Assembly (NCBI GenBank): GCA_045123185.1
Contig: JBGVIL010000026.1
Coordinates: 62,001 to 126,000 of the forward strand
Reading direction: 5' to 3'
Origin: UBA1231 sp045123185
GTDB taxonomy: Bacteria; Bacillota_I; Bacilli_A; ML615J-28; CAG-313
Length of the DNA: 64,000 nucleotides
Positions 16,978 through 25,020 of the stretch are shown here, one piece after another. The notes beneath the pieces are model-generated. The model searched no databases. It saw nothing but the letters and a program-made list of their open reading frames with translations, and was not told the DNA's origin. A program made the translations under genes and the position numbers. The first letter of the stretch is position 1; every line of letters begins with the position of its first letter.

Positions 16978-17938
16978 GATAGCTTTTGGTCAATATTATC
17001 ATACAAATAGTCCAATTCATAGAATGGATTCAAGAATTAAAATTATTATTACTATTTTGTTTATGGTATCAATATTTATTGTACCTAATAATAATTTTAT
17101 TTTATTAAGTTTATTATTCTTGCTTGCATTAATTATTATTTTTTTGACAAAAGTTCCAATTGGAAGATATTTAAAAAGTTTAAAACAAATTGTTTTTCTA
17201 TTAATGTTTTCATTTACATTTCAAGTGTTGTTTACTCAATCAGGAGATTTATTATTTACTATAAATAATAAATTAACATATGTTAATGTTGCTATTAGCG
17301 TTCTAATTATAATCATATATATACTTATTAAAAAATATTTACCTTTTAGATTTATTTGGCTACTAGCTTTGATTTGTGGAATTATATATCTATTACAATA
17401 TCCAATATATGGAAATATATTAACTACTTACAATATTAATATATATAGTGAAGGATTAATTAATGGTTCTTTTATTATATATCGTGTACTCGTTTTAATA
17501 ATGTTTACTACTGTTCTAACTTTAACTACTAAACCTACTGATTTGAATAATGGACTAGATTCATTACTTTCACCTCTAGAAAAACTACACATTAAAACAA
17601 GTGTATTTACAATGATGATATCTATTGCATTAAGGTTTATTCCTACACTATTTTTAGAAGCTGACAAAATATTAAAAGCACAAGCATCACGTGGTGTTGA
17701 TTTTAATGAATCAAAATTCAAAGAAAAGATTGTCCAAATTATTTCATTACTTGTACCAATGTTTATAGTTTCTTTTAAAAGAGCAGAAGATTTAGCTATC
17801 GCTATGGAATCGAGAGGTTATATTCCTGGCGAAAAGCGTAGTAAATTAAATATTTTAAAAATACGATTTAGTGATATTTTGTGGTTATTATTATTTATTA
17901 TTGTAATTACGGGATTAATTGTTTACCGGGTGATATAA
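16970..17938 (+). CDS. ecfT: ECF transporter transmembrane subunit EcfT
   Basis: This 322-residue membrane protein starts FGQYYHTNSPIHRMDSRIKI, the usual EcfT entry, and carries the two coupling motifs ASRGVDF and ESRGYIPG in its C-terminal half. It is longer than the usual 265 or so residues because an extra hydrophobic pair lies at about residues 100-150. It couples the ATPases to S-components. The stop shares one base with the truA start. Confidence 0.93.
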   Translation: MNKIAFGQYYHTNSPIHRMDSRIKIIITILFMVSIFIVPNNNFILLSLLFLLALIIIFLTKVPIGRYLKSLKQIVFLLMFSFTFQVLFTQSGDLLFTINNKLTYVNVAISVLIIIIYILIKKYLPFRFIWLLALICGIIYLLQYPIYGNILTTYNINIYSEGLINGSFIIYRVLVLIMFTTVLTLTTKPTDLNNGLDSLLSPLEKLHIKTSVFTMMISIALRFIPTLFLEADKILKAQASRGVDFNESKFKEKIVQIISLLVPMFIVSFKRAEDLAIAMESRGYIPGEKRSKLNILKIRFSDILWLLLFIIVITGLIVYRVI

Positions 17939-18684
17939 TGCGTTATAAAATGATAGTTCAATATGATGGTAGTTGTTTCCATGGTTTTCAAAGACAATTA
18001 GGATATAACTCTGTTCAAGAAACACTAGAAAAAACGTTAACTGAAATTTTAAAAACAGAAGTTGTTATTAAAAGTGCAGGTAGAACAGACGCAGGTGTAC
18101 ACTCTTTAGGACAAGTAGTTCATTTTGATAGTCCACAATTAGTTCCTGAAAAAAATTTGAAAAAGATAACTAACAAAAAAGTTTATCCAAGTATATATAT
18201 AAAAGATGTTCAATATGTTGATGATAATTTTCATTCAAGAATTTCATCAATTAAAAAAGAATATCGCTATTATGTTTCAATTAATGAATATTCACCATTA
18301 AAAGCTAAATATGTTCATTATTTTCACAATCGTATAGATATAGAAAAAATAAGACAAGCTATGACATATATAGTTGGTACTCATGATTTTAAATCCTTTT
18401 CTAAGAACCATATTATTAAAAACACAGTTAGAACAATTGAATTATTCGAGTTAAATGTAAATGATGGCGTATTAGAATTTAGAATAGTTGGTAATGGATT
18501 TATGTACAATATGGTCAGAATAATTGTTGCGTTAATGTTAAAAGTAGGTGAAGGAAAGTTCGCTCCTGAACATATTAAAACTGTATTGGAAGGCAAAGAT
18601 AGAAAGTTTGCACCTTACGTTGCACCTCCACAAGGATTATATTTGTGGAAAGTTTATTATAATGAAGAAAAGGAAACTATTTAG
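17938..18684 (+). CDS. truA: tRNA pseudouridine(38-40) synthase TruA
   Basis: The start is ATG 17938, overlapping the ecfT stop as TAATG; an upstream GTG in frame lies inside ecfT. The 248-residue protein has VQYDGSCFHGFQRQ at the N-terminus and the catalytic Asp in SAGRTDAGVHSLGQ near residue 52. It modifies U38-U40 in the anticodon arm. The ecfA1-ecfA2-ecfT-truA order is the classic Bacillota arrangement. Its 3' end overlaps a terminator and a convergent small gene. Confidence 0.96.
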   Translation: MRYKMIVQYDGSCFHGFQRQLGYNSVQETLEKTLTEILKTEVVIKSAGRTDAGVHSLGQVVHFDSPQLVPEKNLKKITNKKVYPSIYIKDVQYVDDNFHSRISSIKKEYRYYVSINEYSPLKAKYVHYFHNRIDIEKIRQAMTYIVGTHDFKSFSKNHIIKNTVRTIELFELNVNDGVLEFRIVGNGFMYNMVRIIVALMLKVGEGKFAPEHIKTVLEGKDRKFAPYVAPPQGLYLWKVYYNEEKETI

Positions 18685-18697
18685 TTTCCTTTTTTTT
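18669..18697 (+). terminator. terminator of the ecf-truA operon
   Basis: A 10-bp stem, AAAGGAAACT with AGTTTCCTTT, around an ATTT loop is followed by a run of eight T. The stem includes the truA stop codon and the stop of the convergent small gene. Confidence 0.85.
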
Positions 18698-18842
18698 GTT
18701 TTTTATGAAGCTCTTTTAATATATATTCTTCATATTTAACTAAAGAAGATCTCGTTTCGCTCATATCAAAGTCACTACTTATCTCTAAATTTAAGTTAGG
18801 CTTCTTAATGCTTCTTTTCATAATGTCATTGTTTTTGTACAT
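18681..18842 (-). CDS. small 53-residue protein, unknown function
   Basis: A reverse-strand frame starts at ATG 18842-18840, 5-6 bases after an AAGGAG site (about 18849-18854), and ends with TAA at 18681-18683. The product begins MYKNNDIMKRS and ends HKKQKKGN. It is hydrophilic, Lys/Glu-rich and probably helical, without Cys, signal peptide or membrane segment. It converges on truA and overlaps it by 4 bases. I do not recognise it. Support is the binding site plus an uninterrupted, codon-like frame. Confidence 0.6.
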   Translation of the reverse strand: MYKNNDIMKRSIKKPNLNLEISSDFDMSETRSSLVKYEEYILKELHKKQKKGN

Positions 18843-18912
18843 ATTACGCTCCTTACATATACATATATATAATATGTTATAATTTAACTATATATACATT
18901 AGGAGGAAAATT

Positions 18913-19156
18913 ATGAAAAAAATTATATTTTTTAATAATTTGCATGTTTAGAATTTTCTTAGTTTCTTGTAATCGGGACAATAAATATCCCGAAGAATCT
19001 TAAAAAAGCAGAACTTTATGAAAATATTAACGCTGAAGATTCGATGGAAATTAATTAAAATGGGTGGAATGTTTAAACGGGAATGAAAGCATTGGCCAAT
19101 ATGATGTTGTAGATGAAGAAGGATATCCAACTGGGCATCTTACACCTATACAATAA
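18913..19156 (+). pseudogene. broken lipoprotein gene
   Basis: A good AGGAGG and ATG 18913 start MKKIIFF, but the frame stops after 12 codons. A neighbouring frame continues ICMFRIFLVSCNRDNKYPEES, which contains a lipobox ending VSC. A further shift gives KKAELYENINAEDSMEIN, and another gives NESIGQYDVVDEEGYPTGHL before TAA 19154-19156. At least two frameshifts or nonsense changes therefore separate parts of one lipoprotein. It still has a promoter-like TTATAATTT upstream and a terminator downstream, which suggests recent loss. Confidence 0.65.
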
Positions 19157-19166
19157 ATATAAAAAG

Positions 19167-19198
19167 AAACTAGTGTTTGGTAAACACTAGTTTTATTT
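19167..19198 (+). terminator. terminator after the broken lipoprotein gene
   Basis: A 12-bp perfect stem, AAACTAGTGTTT with AAACACTAGTTT, with a 3-base loop and TTTTATTTATT after it. It begins 11 bases after the pseudogene stop. Confidence 0.85.
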
Positions 19199-19231
19199 AT
19201 TCGACAATTATCTAAAAATTTAAACAAACAT

Positions 19232-19261
19232 TTTACAAAAAAGAATTAATAATGTTATAAT
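19232..19261 (+). promoter_or_regulatory. promoter of the amidase lipoprotein gene
   Basis: TTTACA and TATAAT are separated by 18 bases. The -10 ends 23 bases before the ATG, which has an AAGGAG binding site. Confidence 0.65.
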
Positions 19262-19284
19262 ATATATAACAAGGAGAATTCGAC

Positions 19285-20907
19285 ATGAAAAAATTTAAAT
19301 TATTTGTTTTGTTTTTAATGGGGATGTTATTTATAGTTGGTTGTGAAAAACCAAATGAACAAGATGAACACATTCATAAATATGTAAATGATTTTTGTGA
19401 ATGTGGAGAATTAGATCCAAACCACCAACATAGTTTTAATAATGGTGAATGTATTTGTGGTGAGAAAGAACCGCATGTCCATGAATATATTAATGGATCA
19501 TGTGTATGTGGACAGAAACCAGCACAAGATCTATCTTCTTTTTTCAATAATGTATTTAATCACATCGAAGGTTATGTTAGAGAAGTTGTAAATGGTGACA
19601 TCAATTTACCAAAAAAATTCGGAAGTAGTGATGTTGTTATAACTTACAAATCTAATAATCCAGAATTTTTAACAGACGATGGAAAAAGAATTGACCACGA
19701 ATTCGACGAAGAAGTTTCTTTTACTTGTACACTTCAAAGAAATGGACAAACATATACTAAAGATTTTAGTTTTATTTCTCTAGGAATTTCTTATAAAGAA
19801 AGATTAGAAAGAGCTGAACAACTTGTTATTGAATTTGTTGAAAATAATGAATTAGTAGAAGGATTAAAATTACCAACTGAACTTCCTAACTTTGGTGGAA
19901 GAATTAGATGGATTGCAGAAGATCCATACTTAATTTATGATTTTGAAACATTACACTTACCAAAAGAAGCAAAGACAGTTCGACTAATGGCAGAAATTGT
20001 ATTCCCTCAATCTACATCAAAGATTGTCACTATTCCAGTTGAACTAAATGCACGTCCTGCTGAAATTACTGATTTAGATTATGTCATGACATTTTTAGAA
20101 ACAATTTATAGTGAATCTCGTGATTATATGTTTATGTATGATGGAACTCTTGCATATCTAAACAGAGATTTAATAGTTAATATTGAAGATGATTTAGCTG
20201 ATACTTTATATACATATAAAACTAGACCAGAAGTTTCACAAAGCGTATTAGATGAAAGAGTGTATCCAGGTTACGTTATGCCAAATGAAGATAATGTTTT
20301 ATGGATTGTTGTTCATGACACAGGACTAAGTACAGTAGGTGTTAACGCTGAAAGACTTGCTCAAAACCAATGGAACAGTGCATATATAGGAGCAGAAAGA
20401 GATGCATCATGGACTTATACAGTTGATGATTTTGGTATTTATCAAAGTTATGAAGATACTGTTACTTTATGGCACGCAACTGATGGTAGATCACAAGGTG
20501 GCGGTAACTTAAACGGAATCGGAATTGAAATGTGTGTTAACGCAGATGGTAACTTTGAAGCATGCTTCTTAAATGACGCAAGACTTATTGGACATTTATT
20601 GAAAGAATATAATTTAGGTATGTTAAATATGAAACAACACTTTGATTTTTATATTCAAAAGAATTGTCCACAAAAAATTAGAGATAACGATAGATGGTTT
20701 GAATTCTTAACCGTATGTATTTGGGAATATATATCTCAAACATTATTAACAGAATACGAAATTTCTTATGAAATTACTGCAGATAATTTAACTACATGGC
20801 CTGTTGATGGTATGTATGATTTAACTAATATTGCCTCTGGTGAACCAGTTCATATTACTTATACTGTTAATGGTGAAACATTAGTCATTGAATCTATCAA
20901 AAAATAA
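19285..20907 (+). CDS. lipoprotein with N-acetylmuramoyl-L-alanine amidase domain
   Basis: This 540-residue protein has a signal peptide and lipobox ending VGC at about residue 20. Residues 28-80 hold three short His/Cys repeats of the form H-x-H...C-x-C-G. A beta-rich linker follows. The C-terminal half is an Amidase_2 (PGRP-like) domain: WIVVHDTG supplies the first zinc His, TLWHATDG the second motif, GIGIEMCVN the strand, and KQHFDFYIQKNCP the His/Cys zinc ligands. The domain normally cuts the muramic acid-L-alanine bond in peptidoglycan. Location is inferred as the outer face of the membrane. Confidence 0.85.
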   Translation: MKKFKLFVLFLMGMLFIVGCEKPNEQDEHIHKYVNDFCECGELDPNHQHSFNNGECICGEKEPHVHEYINGSCVCGQKPAQDLSSFFNNVFNHIEGYVREVVNGDINLPKKFGSSDVVITYKSNNPEFLTDDGKRIDHEFDEEVSFTCTLQRNGQTYTKDFSFISLGISYKERLERAEQLVIEFVENNELVEGLKLPTELPNFGGRIRWIAEDPYLIYDFETLHLPKEAKTVRLMAEIVFPQSTSKIVTIPVELNARPAEITDLDYVMTFLETIYSESRDYMFMYDGTLAYLNRDLIVNIEDDLADTLYTYKTRPEVSQSVLDERVYPGYVMPNEDNVLWIVVHDTGLSTVGVNAERLAQNQWNSAYIGAERDASWTYTVDDFGIYQSYEDTVTLWHATDGRSQGGGNLNGIGIEMCVNADGNFEACFLNDARLIGHLLKEYNLGMLNMKQHFDFYIQKNCPQKIRDNDRWFEFLTVCIWEYISQTLLTEYEISYEITADNLTTWPVDGMYDLTNIASGEPVHITYTVNGETLVIESIKK

Positions 20908-20914
20908 TTAAACT

Positions 20915-20943
20915 AAAAAGGTGAATTTAATATTCACCTTTTT
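20915..20943 (+). terminator. terminator after the amidase gene
   Basis: A 12-bp stem, AAAAAGGTGAAT with ATTCACCTTTTT, around TTAAT. The T-tract forms the end of the 3' arm. The hairpin is symmetrical, so it could act in both directions. Confidence 0.8.
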
Positions 20944-20964
20944 AAAATTTTAAATGCAATTTTC

Positions 20965-20994
20965 TTGTATTAACTGTTGATTCTGTGATATATT
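20965..20994 (+). promoter_or_regulatory. promoter of the peptidase pair
   Basis: TTGTAT and TATATT are separated by 18 bases, with TGA before the -10 (extended -10 TGATATATT). The -10 lies 24 bases before ATG 21018. Confidence 0.5.
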
Positions 20995-21017
20995 AATATA
21001 AAATGGAGGAGTATTTT

Positions 21018-22268
21018 ATGAATTACAAAAGTTTTGAGTTATTAAATAAATTATACTTTGTAAGAACAGGTGGATCACCAGAAGAACTTAAAGCAGCTGA
21101 AATTTTAAAAGCTGAATGTGAATCTTTAGGTGTCCCTGCTGTTATTGAATCTTTCAAAGTTGATGGTTGTAAGATCCATCAAGCAAGTGTAAAATTCTTA
21201 AATCCTGATATGGAAGTAGAATGTGTTGGTGTTGGGATGTCTTCATCTACACCTATAGAAGGTATCACTGGCGAATTTACATATATAACATCTGCACAAG
21301 ATGCTATTGTACAAGATGTTAAAGGTAAGGTTTGTTTGATTCATTCAAAACTTGTAAATCCTAAAATTTATAAAACACTAGTAGAAAAAGAAGCAGCAGC
21401 ATTAGTATTATGTTGTGGTAGTGTATATGAAGAAAATGAAAATGTCGATTTAGATCCATATATGTATCGCGAAAGAAATTATAAACATGGTAAAATCCCT
21501 GCTGTTTGTATTAGAATGAAAGATGCTGAAAAAGTATTACGAGCTAAACCGGAAAAAGCTCATGTTTTAATGATTGAAGATGAACTTCAAAATGATTCTC
21601 ATAATGTAGTTGCGACTATTGAAGGAACAAAATATCCGAATGAAGTTATAGTATTTACTGCTCACTTTGATTCAGTAAGTTATTCAAAAGGAGCATTTGA
21701 TAATGCAACAGGTTCTACAGGTATAATGCAACTATTAGCTTATTTTAATGAACATAAACCTGATCGTACACTAAAGTTCGTTTGGTGTGGAAGTGAAGAA
21801 ATGGGTCTATTAGGTTCTAAAGCTTACTGTGAACAACATAAAGAAGATTTAAAAGATTATAAATTATGTATTAATATTGATATGATTGGCGTAACAATTG
21901 GATTTGATATTGCTTGTTGCACATCAAATGTTTCGCTTGTTAACTTTATCAAATATTTAGGATGCGAAAAAGGTTTTGCAATTGAACCAAGACAAGGAGT
22001 TTATTCATCAGACTCAACAGTATTTGCTGATAATGGAGTTCCTGGACTTTCATTTGCTCGACTTGCCCCTCAAGGTGGCGCACAAATTCATTCTAGACGT
22101 GATGTCATAGATTTCTTAGAAGAAGAAAACTATTATAAGACTTGTGAGTTTATTACTGCTTTTGCAGAAAGACTTATTTCATCAGTTGTATTCCCTGTAG
22201 AAAAAGAAGTACCAGGAAATATGAAAGAAGAAATTGAATATTATTTTGGACGTAAGGAAAGACAATAG
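21018..22268 (+). CDS. M28 family zinc aminopeptidase
   Basis: The start is ATG 21018, eight bases after GGAGG 21005-21009; an in-frame ATG at 21003 overlaps that site and is less likely. The 416-residue protein has a PA-like insert in the N-half and an M28 catalytic domain in the C-half: FTAHFDSV (first zinc His), AFDNATGSTG (bridging Asp), GSEEMGLLGS (catalytic Glu), NIDMIG and a late HSRRDVID. There is no signal peptide, so it probably acts on cytoplasmic peptides. It is followed closely by an M18 peptidase. Confidence 0.88.
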   Translation: MNYKSFELLNKLYFVRTGGSPEELKAAEILKAECESLGVPAVIESFKVDGCKIHQASVKFLNPDMEVECVGVGMSSSTPIEGITGEFTYITSAQDAIVQDVKGKVCLIHSKLVNPKIYKTLVEKEAAALVLCCGSVYEENENVDLDPYMYRERNYKHGKIPAVCIRMKDAEKVLRAKPEKAHVLMIEDELQNDSHNVVATIEGTKYPNEVIVFTAHFDSVSYSKGAFDNATGSTGIMQLLAYFNEHKPDRTLKFVWCGSEEMGLLGSKAYCEQHKEDLKDYKLCINIDMIGVTIGFDIACCTSNVSLVNFIKYLGCEKGFAIEPRQGVYSSDSTVFADNGVPGLSFARLAPQGGAQIHSRRDVIDFLEEENYYKTCEFITAFAERLISSVVFPVEKEVPGNMKEEIEYYFGRKERQ

Positions 22269-22281
22269 GAGGATTATATAT

Positions 22282-23646
22282 ATGTACGCAAAAAATATTT
22301 GGAAAAATGCTAGTCCTGAAAAAGTGACTGCGATTATGGAATTCAATGAAGGATATAAAGAATATATATCTTTAGGTAAAACAGAAAGATTATGTGTTGA
22401 TGAAACAATTAGAATTGCTGAAGAAAATGGTTATGTAAATTTAGCTAGTGCTAAAAGTGCAAAACCTGGTGATAAATTATATTTAGTAAATATGAACAAA
22501 AATATTGTTTTATTTAAAGTTGGTGAAAAACCAGTCGTTGAAGGAATTAGAGTATTAGGTGCGCATATTGATTCACCTAGACTTGATATTAAACAAAACC
22601 CACTTTATGAAAGAAATGGTTTTGCTCTTCTTGATACACATTATTATGGCGGTGTTAAAAAATATCAATGGGTAACAGTACCACTTGCTATTCATGGTGT
22701 AGTTTGTAAAAAAGATGGATCTACTGTTAAAGTATCAATTGGTGAATGTTGTAAAGATCCAGTTGTTGGTATTTCAGATTTATTAATTCACTTATCACAA
22801 GATCAATTACAAAAACCAGCTGGTAAAGTAATTGAAGGTGAAGACCTAGATATAACAATTGGTAGTATGCCTTTAAGTGGAGAAGAAAAAGAACCAGTTA
22901 AAGCCAATGTATTAAGAATGTTAAAAGAAAAATATGATATTGAAGAAGAAGACTTCTTATCAGCTGAATTAGAAATCGTTCCTACAGGAAAAGCAAGAGA
23001 TTATGGACTAGACAGAAGTATGGTAGCTGGTTATGGTCACGATGATAGAGTATGTGCATATACTTCTTTAAAAGCTGTATTAGATGCCAAAGTATCTGAA
23101 TATACTAGTTGCTGTATTTTAGTAGATAAAGAAGAAATTGGATCTGTTGGTGCTACTGGAGCGCAATCATTATTCTTTGAAAATGCTATTTTAAAATTAT
23201 TAGCACTTCAAGGAGAAACATCTTTACTTGCATTAAGAAACACTTTCGAAAATACTAAAATGTTATCAAGCGATGTAAGTGCTGGATTTGATCCTTTATT
23301 TGCACATGTAAATGATCCAAAAAATGCAGCATATCTAGGTAATGGTATCGTATTTAATAAATTTACTGGACGTGGTGGTAAGAGCGGTTCTAATGATGCA
23401 AATCCTGAATATTTTGCATGGGTTAGAAAAGTTATGGATGAAAGTAATGTTCATTTCCAAACTGCAGAACTTGGTAAAGTTGACCAAGGTGGCGGTGGAA
23501 CAATCGCTTATATTTTAGGTAACTATAATATGAACGTAGTTGATGCTGGTGTAGCTGTATTAAATATGCATGCACCAATGGAAATTGTTTCAAAAGCTGA
23601 TGTTTATGAAGCTTATCTTGCTTATAAAGCATTCTTAGAAAATTAA
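22282..23646 (+). CDS. M18 family aminopeptidase
   Basis: The start is ATG 22282 after AGGAGG, inside a frame open further upstream. The 454-residue protein matches aminopeptidase I/aspartyl aminopeptidase (M18): GAHIDSPRLD, GYGHDDRVCAY, DKEEIGSVG, SSDVSAGFDP, and NMHAPMEI near the end supply the two-zinc site. M18 enzymes cleave N-terminal residues and form dodecamers. With the M28 gene 13 bases upstream, it forms a peptide-degradation pair. Confidence 0.92.
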   Translation: MYAKNIWKNASPEKVTAIMEFNEGYKEYISLGKTERLCVDETIRIAEENGYVNLASAKSAKPGDKLYLVNMNKNIVLFKVGEKPVVEGIRVLGAHIDSPRLDIKQNPLYERNGFALLDTHYYGGVKKYQWVTVPLAIHGVVCKKDGSTVKVSIGECCKDPVVGISDLLIHLSQDQLQKPAGKVIEGEDLDITIGSMPLSGEEKEPVKANVLRMLKEKYDIEEEDFLSAELEIVPTGKARDYGLDRSMVAGYGHDDRVCAYTSLKAVLDAKVSEYTSCCILVDKEEIGSVGATGAQSLFFENAILKLLALQGETSLLALRNTFENTKMLSSDVSAGFDPLFAHVNDPKNAAYLGNGIVFNKFTGRGGKSGSNDANPEYFAWVRKVMDESNVHFQTAELGKVDQGGGGTIAYILGNYNMNVVDAGVAVLNMHAPMEIVSKADVYEAYLAYKAFLEN

Positions 23647-23661
23647 AAGGAGAACATTATA

Positions 23662-23982
23662 ATGGCTGAAGTAAAAGAAAATCAATTTGTATTTATTGAT
23701 GAAGAAGGAAATGAAACATTATGCGAAGTAATGTTTACATATGATTCTGAAGAATTTGGAAAGAGTTATGTATTCTTTTCAGAAGTAGACAAAAAAGATG
23801 AAAACGGAAACGTAGTCGTTGGTGTATCATCATATAACCCAACAGACAACGGATTTGATGAATTAGAACCAGTTGAATCTGAAGAAGAATGGGCAATGTT
23901 AGAAGAAGTTTTCCAATCATTTCTTGAAGAATGTGATGGTTGTGAAGAAGAAGATTGTGCTCATTGTCCACACTGCGAATAG
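23662..23982 (+). CDS. DUF1292 protein with Cys-rich tail
   Basis: This 106-residue acidic protein has the DUF1292 (YrzB-like) core: FVFIDEEGNE, a second strand block ending YVFF, and an EPVESEEEWAMLEEVF helix. The function of the family is unknown. Unlike its neighbour, it has a C-terminal tail with five Cys and one His in about 17 residues (CDGCEEEDCAHCPHC), which could bind a metal. An AAGGAG site precedes the ATG. It is in an apparent operon with the next gene. Confidence 0.85.
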   Translation: MAEVKENQFVFIDEEGNETLCEVMFTYDSEEFGKSYVFFSEVDKKDENGNVVVGVSSYNPTDNGFDELEPVESEEEWAMLEEVFQSFLEECDGCEEEDCAHCPHCE

Positions 23983-23990
23983 GTATCAAC

Positions 23991-24263
23991 ATGGCTCAAT
24001 TAAAAGATAATCAATTAATTATTATTGATGAAGAAGGAAATGAAATTGTGTGTGAAATAATATTCACATTTGATTCAGAAGCAACTGGCAAGAAATATGT
24101 TATTTTCCAGGCTGTAGATGATGAATCAGGAGAAGTAGGAGCAGCTTCTTACATTGAGAAAGACAATGGTGAAGGAGAACTTGAACCTATTGAAACAGAA
24201 GAAGAATGGGAATTAATTCAAGACGCTTTAAATGACTTCTTAGATCAAGAAGAAAATGAATAA
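23991..24263 (+). CDS. DUF1292 protein
   Basis: The start is ATG 23991, 8 bases after the upstream gene stops; a longer frame from 23955 lies in the Cys-rich tail of that gene. The 90-residue product shares IIIDEEGNE, EATGKKYVIF and EPIETEEEWELI with its neighbour, so the two are paralogues. It lacks the Cys tail. No strong binding site is seen, which suggests translational coupling. The role is unknown. Confidence 0.85.
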   Translation: MAQLKDNQLIIIDEEGNEIVCEIIFTFDSEATGKKYVIFQAVDDESGEVGAASYIEKDNGEGELEPIETEEEWELIQDALNDFLDQEENE

Positions 24264-24269
24264 TTATTA

Positions 24270-24296
24270 AGTCAGTTCTAATGAACTGACTTTTTT
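24270..24296 (+). terminator. terminator after the DUF1292 pair
   Basis: A 9-bp stem, AGTCAGTTC with GAACTGACT, around TAAT is followed by TTTTT. It begins seven bases after the stop. Confidence 0.88.
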
Positions 24297-24310
24297 ATAT
24301 ACATATATTA

Positions 24311-24340
24311 TTAGACTTTTAAATTTAAATTTAGTATAAT
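24311..24340 (+). promoter_or_regulatory. promoter of thiN
   Basis: TTAGAC and TATAAT are separated by 18 bases and lie 20 bases before the ATG. The space is too short for a TPP riboswitch. Confidence 0.5.
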
Positions 24341-24360
24341 AAACAAAAGAGGACAAAATT

Positions 24361-24975
24361 ATGAAATGTATAATTATTGGTGCAGGCAATTTTCAAAACG
24401 AAGTTATTATTAAAGAAAAAGATGATTTATTAATTTGTGCAGACGCAGGTTATTCATATATTAAAGACACTGATTTAAAAGTTGATTTACTAGTAGGAGA
24501 TTTTGATTCTTTGAATGATATACCTACAAATATTAATATATATAAATTACCAAAAGAAAAAGATGAAACAGATTTGTATGTTGCTATTGAGGAAGGAATT
24601 AAACAAGGATACACAGAATTTATAATATATGGATCTCTTGGCGGTAGAATTGAACATTCTATTGCTAATATCCAAATATTATCTAAACTAGCAACCCAAA
24701 AGATTAAAGCTAAACTTATTGATCAAAATACAATTGTTGAGGTTTTAACCGAAGGAACATATATATATGATAAAGAATTGAATGGATATTTATCTTTATT
24801 TAGCTTAAGTGAAAAATCTTTAATTTCCTTAAAAAATTTAAAATATGAATTAGATAAAAAAGAACTCACACATCTATTTCCTTTAGGAATAGACAATGAG
24901 TTCATTGGATTAGTTTCAACGATATATATACATCAAGGGTTAGTCTTATCAATAATTAGTAAAAAGAATGCTTAA
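24361..24975 (+). CDS. thiN: thiamine pyrophosphokinase
   Basis: This 204-residue enzyme converts thiamine plus ATP to TPP. DAGYSYI, DLLVGDFDS (catalytic Asp cluster), KEKDETDLYVAI and GSLGGRIEHSIANI are the family blocks; the usual GGRxDH appears here as GGRIEH. No thiamine synthesis gene is near, so salvage is inferred, possibly through the ECF module in this window. An AGAGGA site precedes the ATG. Confidence 0.93.
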   Translation: MKCIIIGAGNFQNEVIIKEKDDLLICADAGYSYIKDTDLKVDLLVGDFDSLNDIPTNINIYKLPKEKDETDLYVAIEEGIKQGYTEFIIYGSLGGRIEHSIANIQILSKLATQKIKAKLIDQNTIVEVLTEGTYIYDKELNGYLSLFSLSEKSLISLKNLKYELDKKELTHLFPLGIDNEFIGLVSTIYIHQGLVLSIISKKNA

Positions 24976-24987
24976 ATATTAGATTTG

Positions 24988-24996
24988 TGATATAAT
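24988..24996 (+). promoter_or_regulatory. extended -10 promoter of the tmk operon
   Basis: TGATATAAT forms an extended -10 element 24 bases before tmk. No clear -35 is seen. The same TGATATAAT form occurs before nifJ, the GNAT gene at 58382 and, on the reverse strand, the YebC-family gene. Confidence 0.55.
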
Positions 24997-25020
24997 AAAT
25001 ATAATGTGAGGTAAAATAAA

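Noticed and set aside
18548..18739. Forward frame overlapping the end of truA
   Set aside because: It runs out of frame through truA and across the terminator and has no binding site; the reverse-strand small gene is better supported.
24297..24360. TPP riboswitch before thiN
   Set aside because: Only about 60 bases separate the terminator and the ATG, and no THI-box-like elements are seen.
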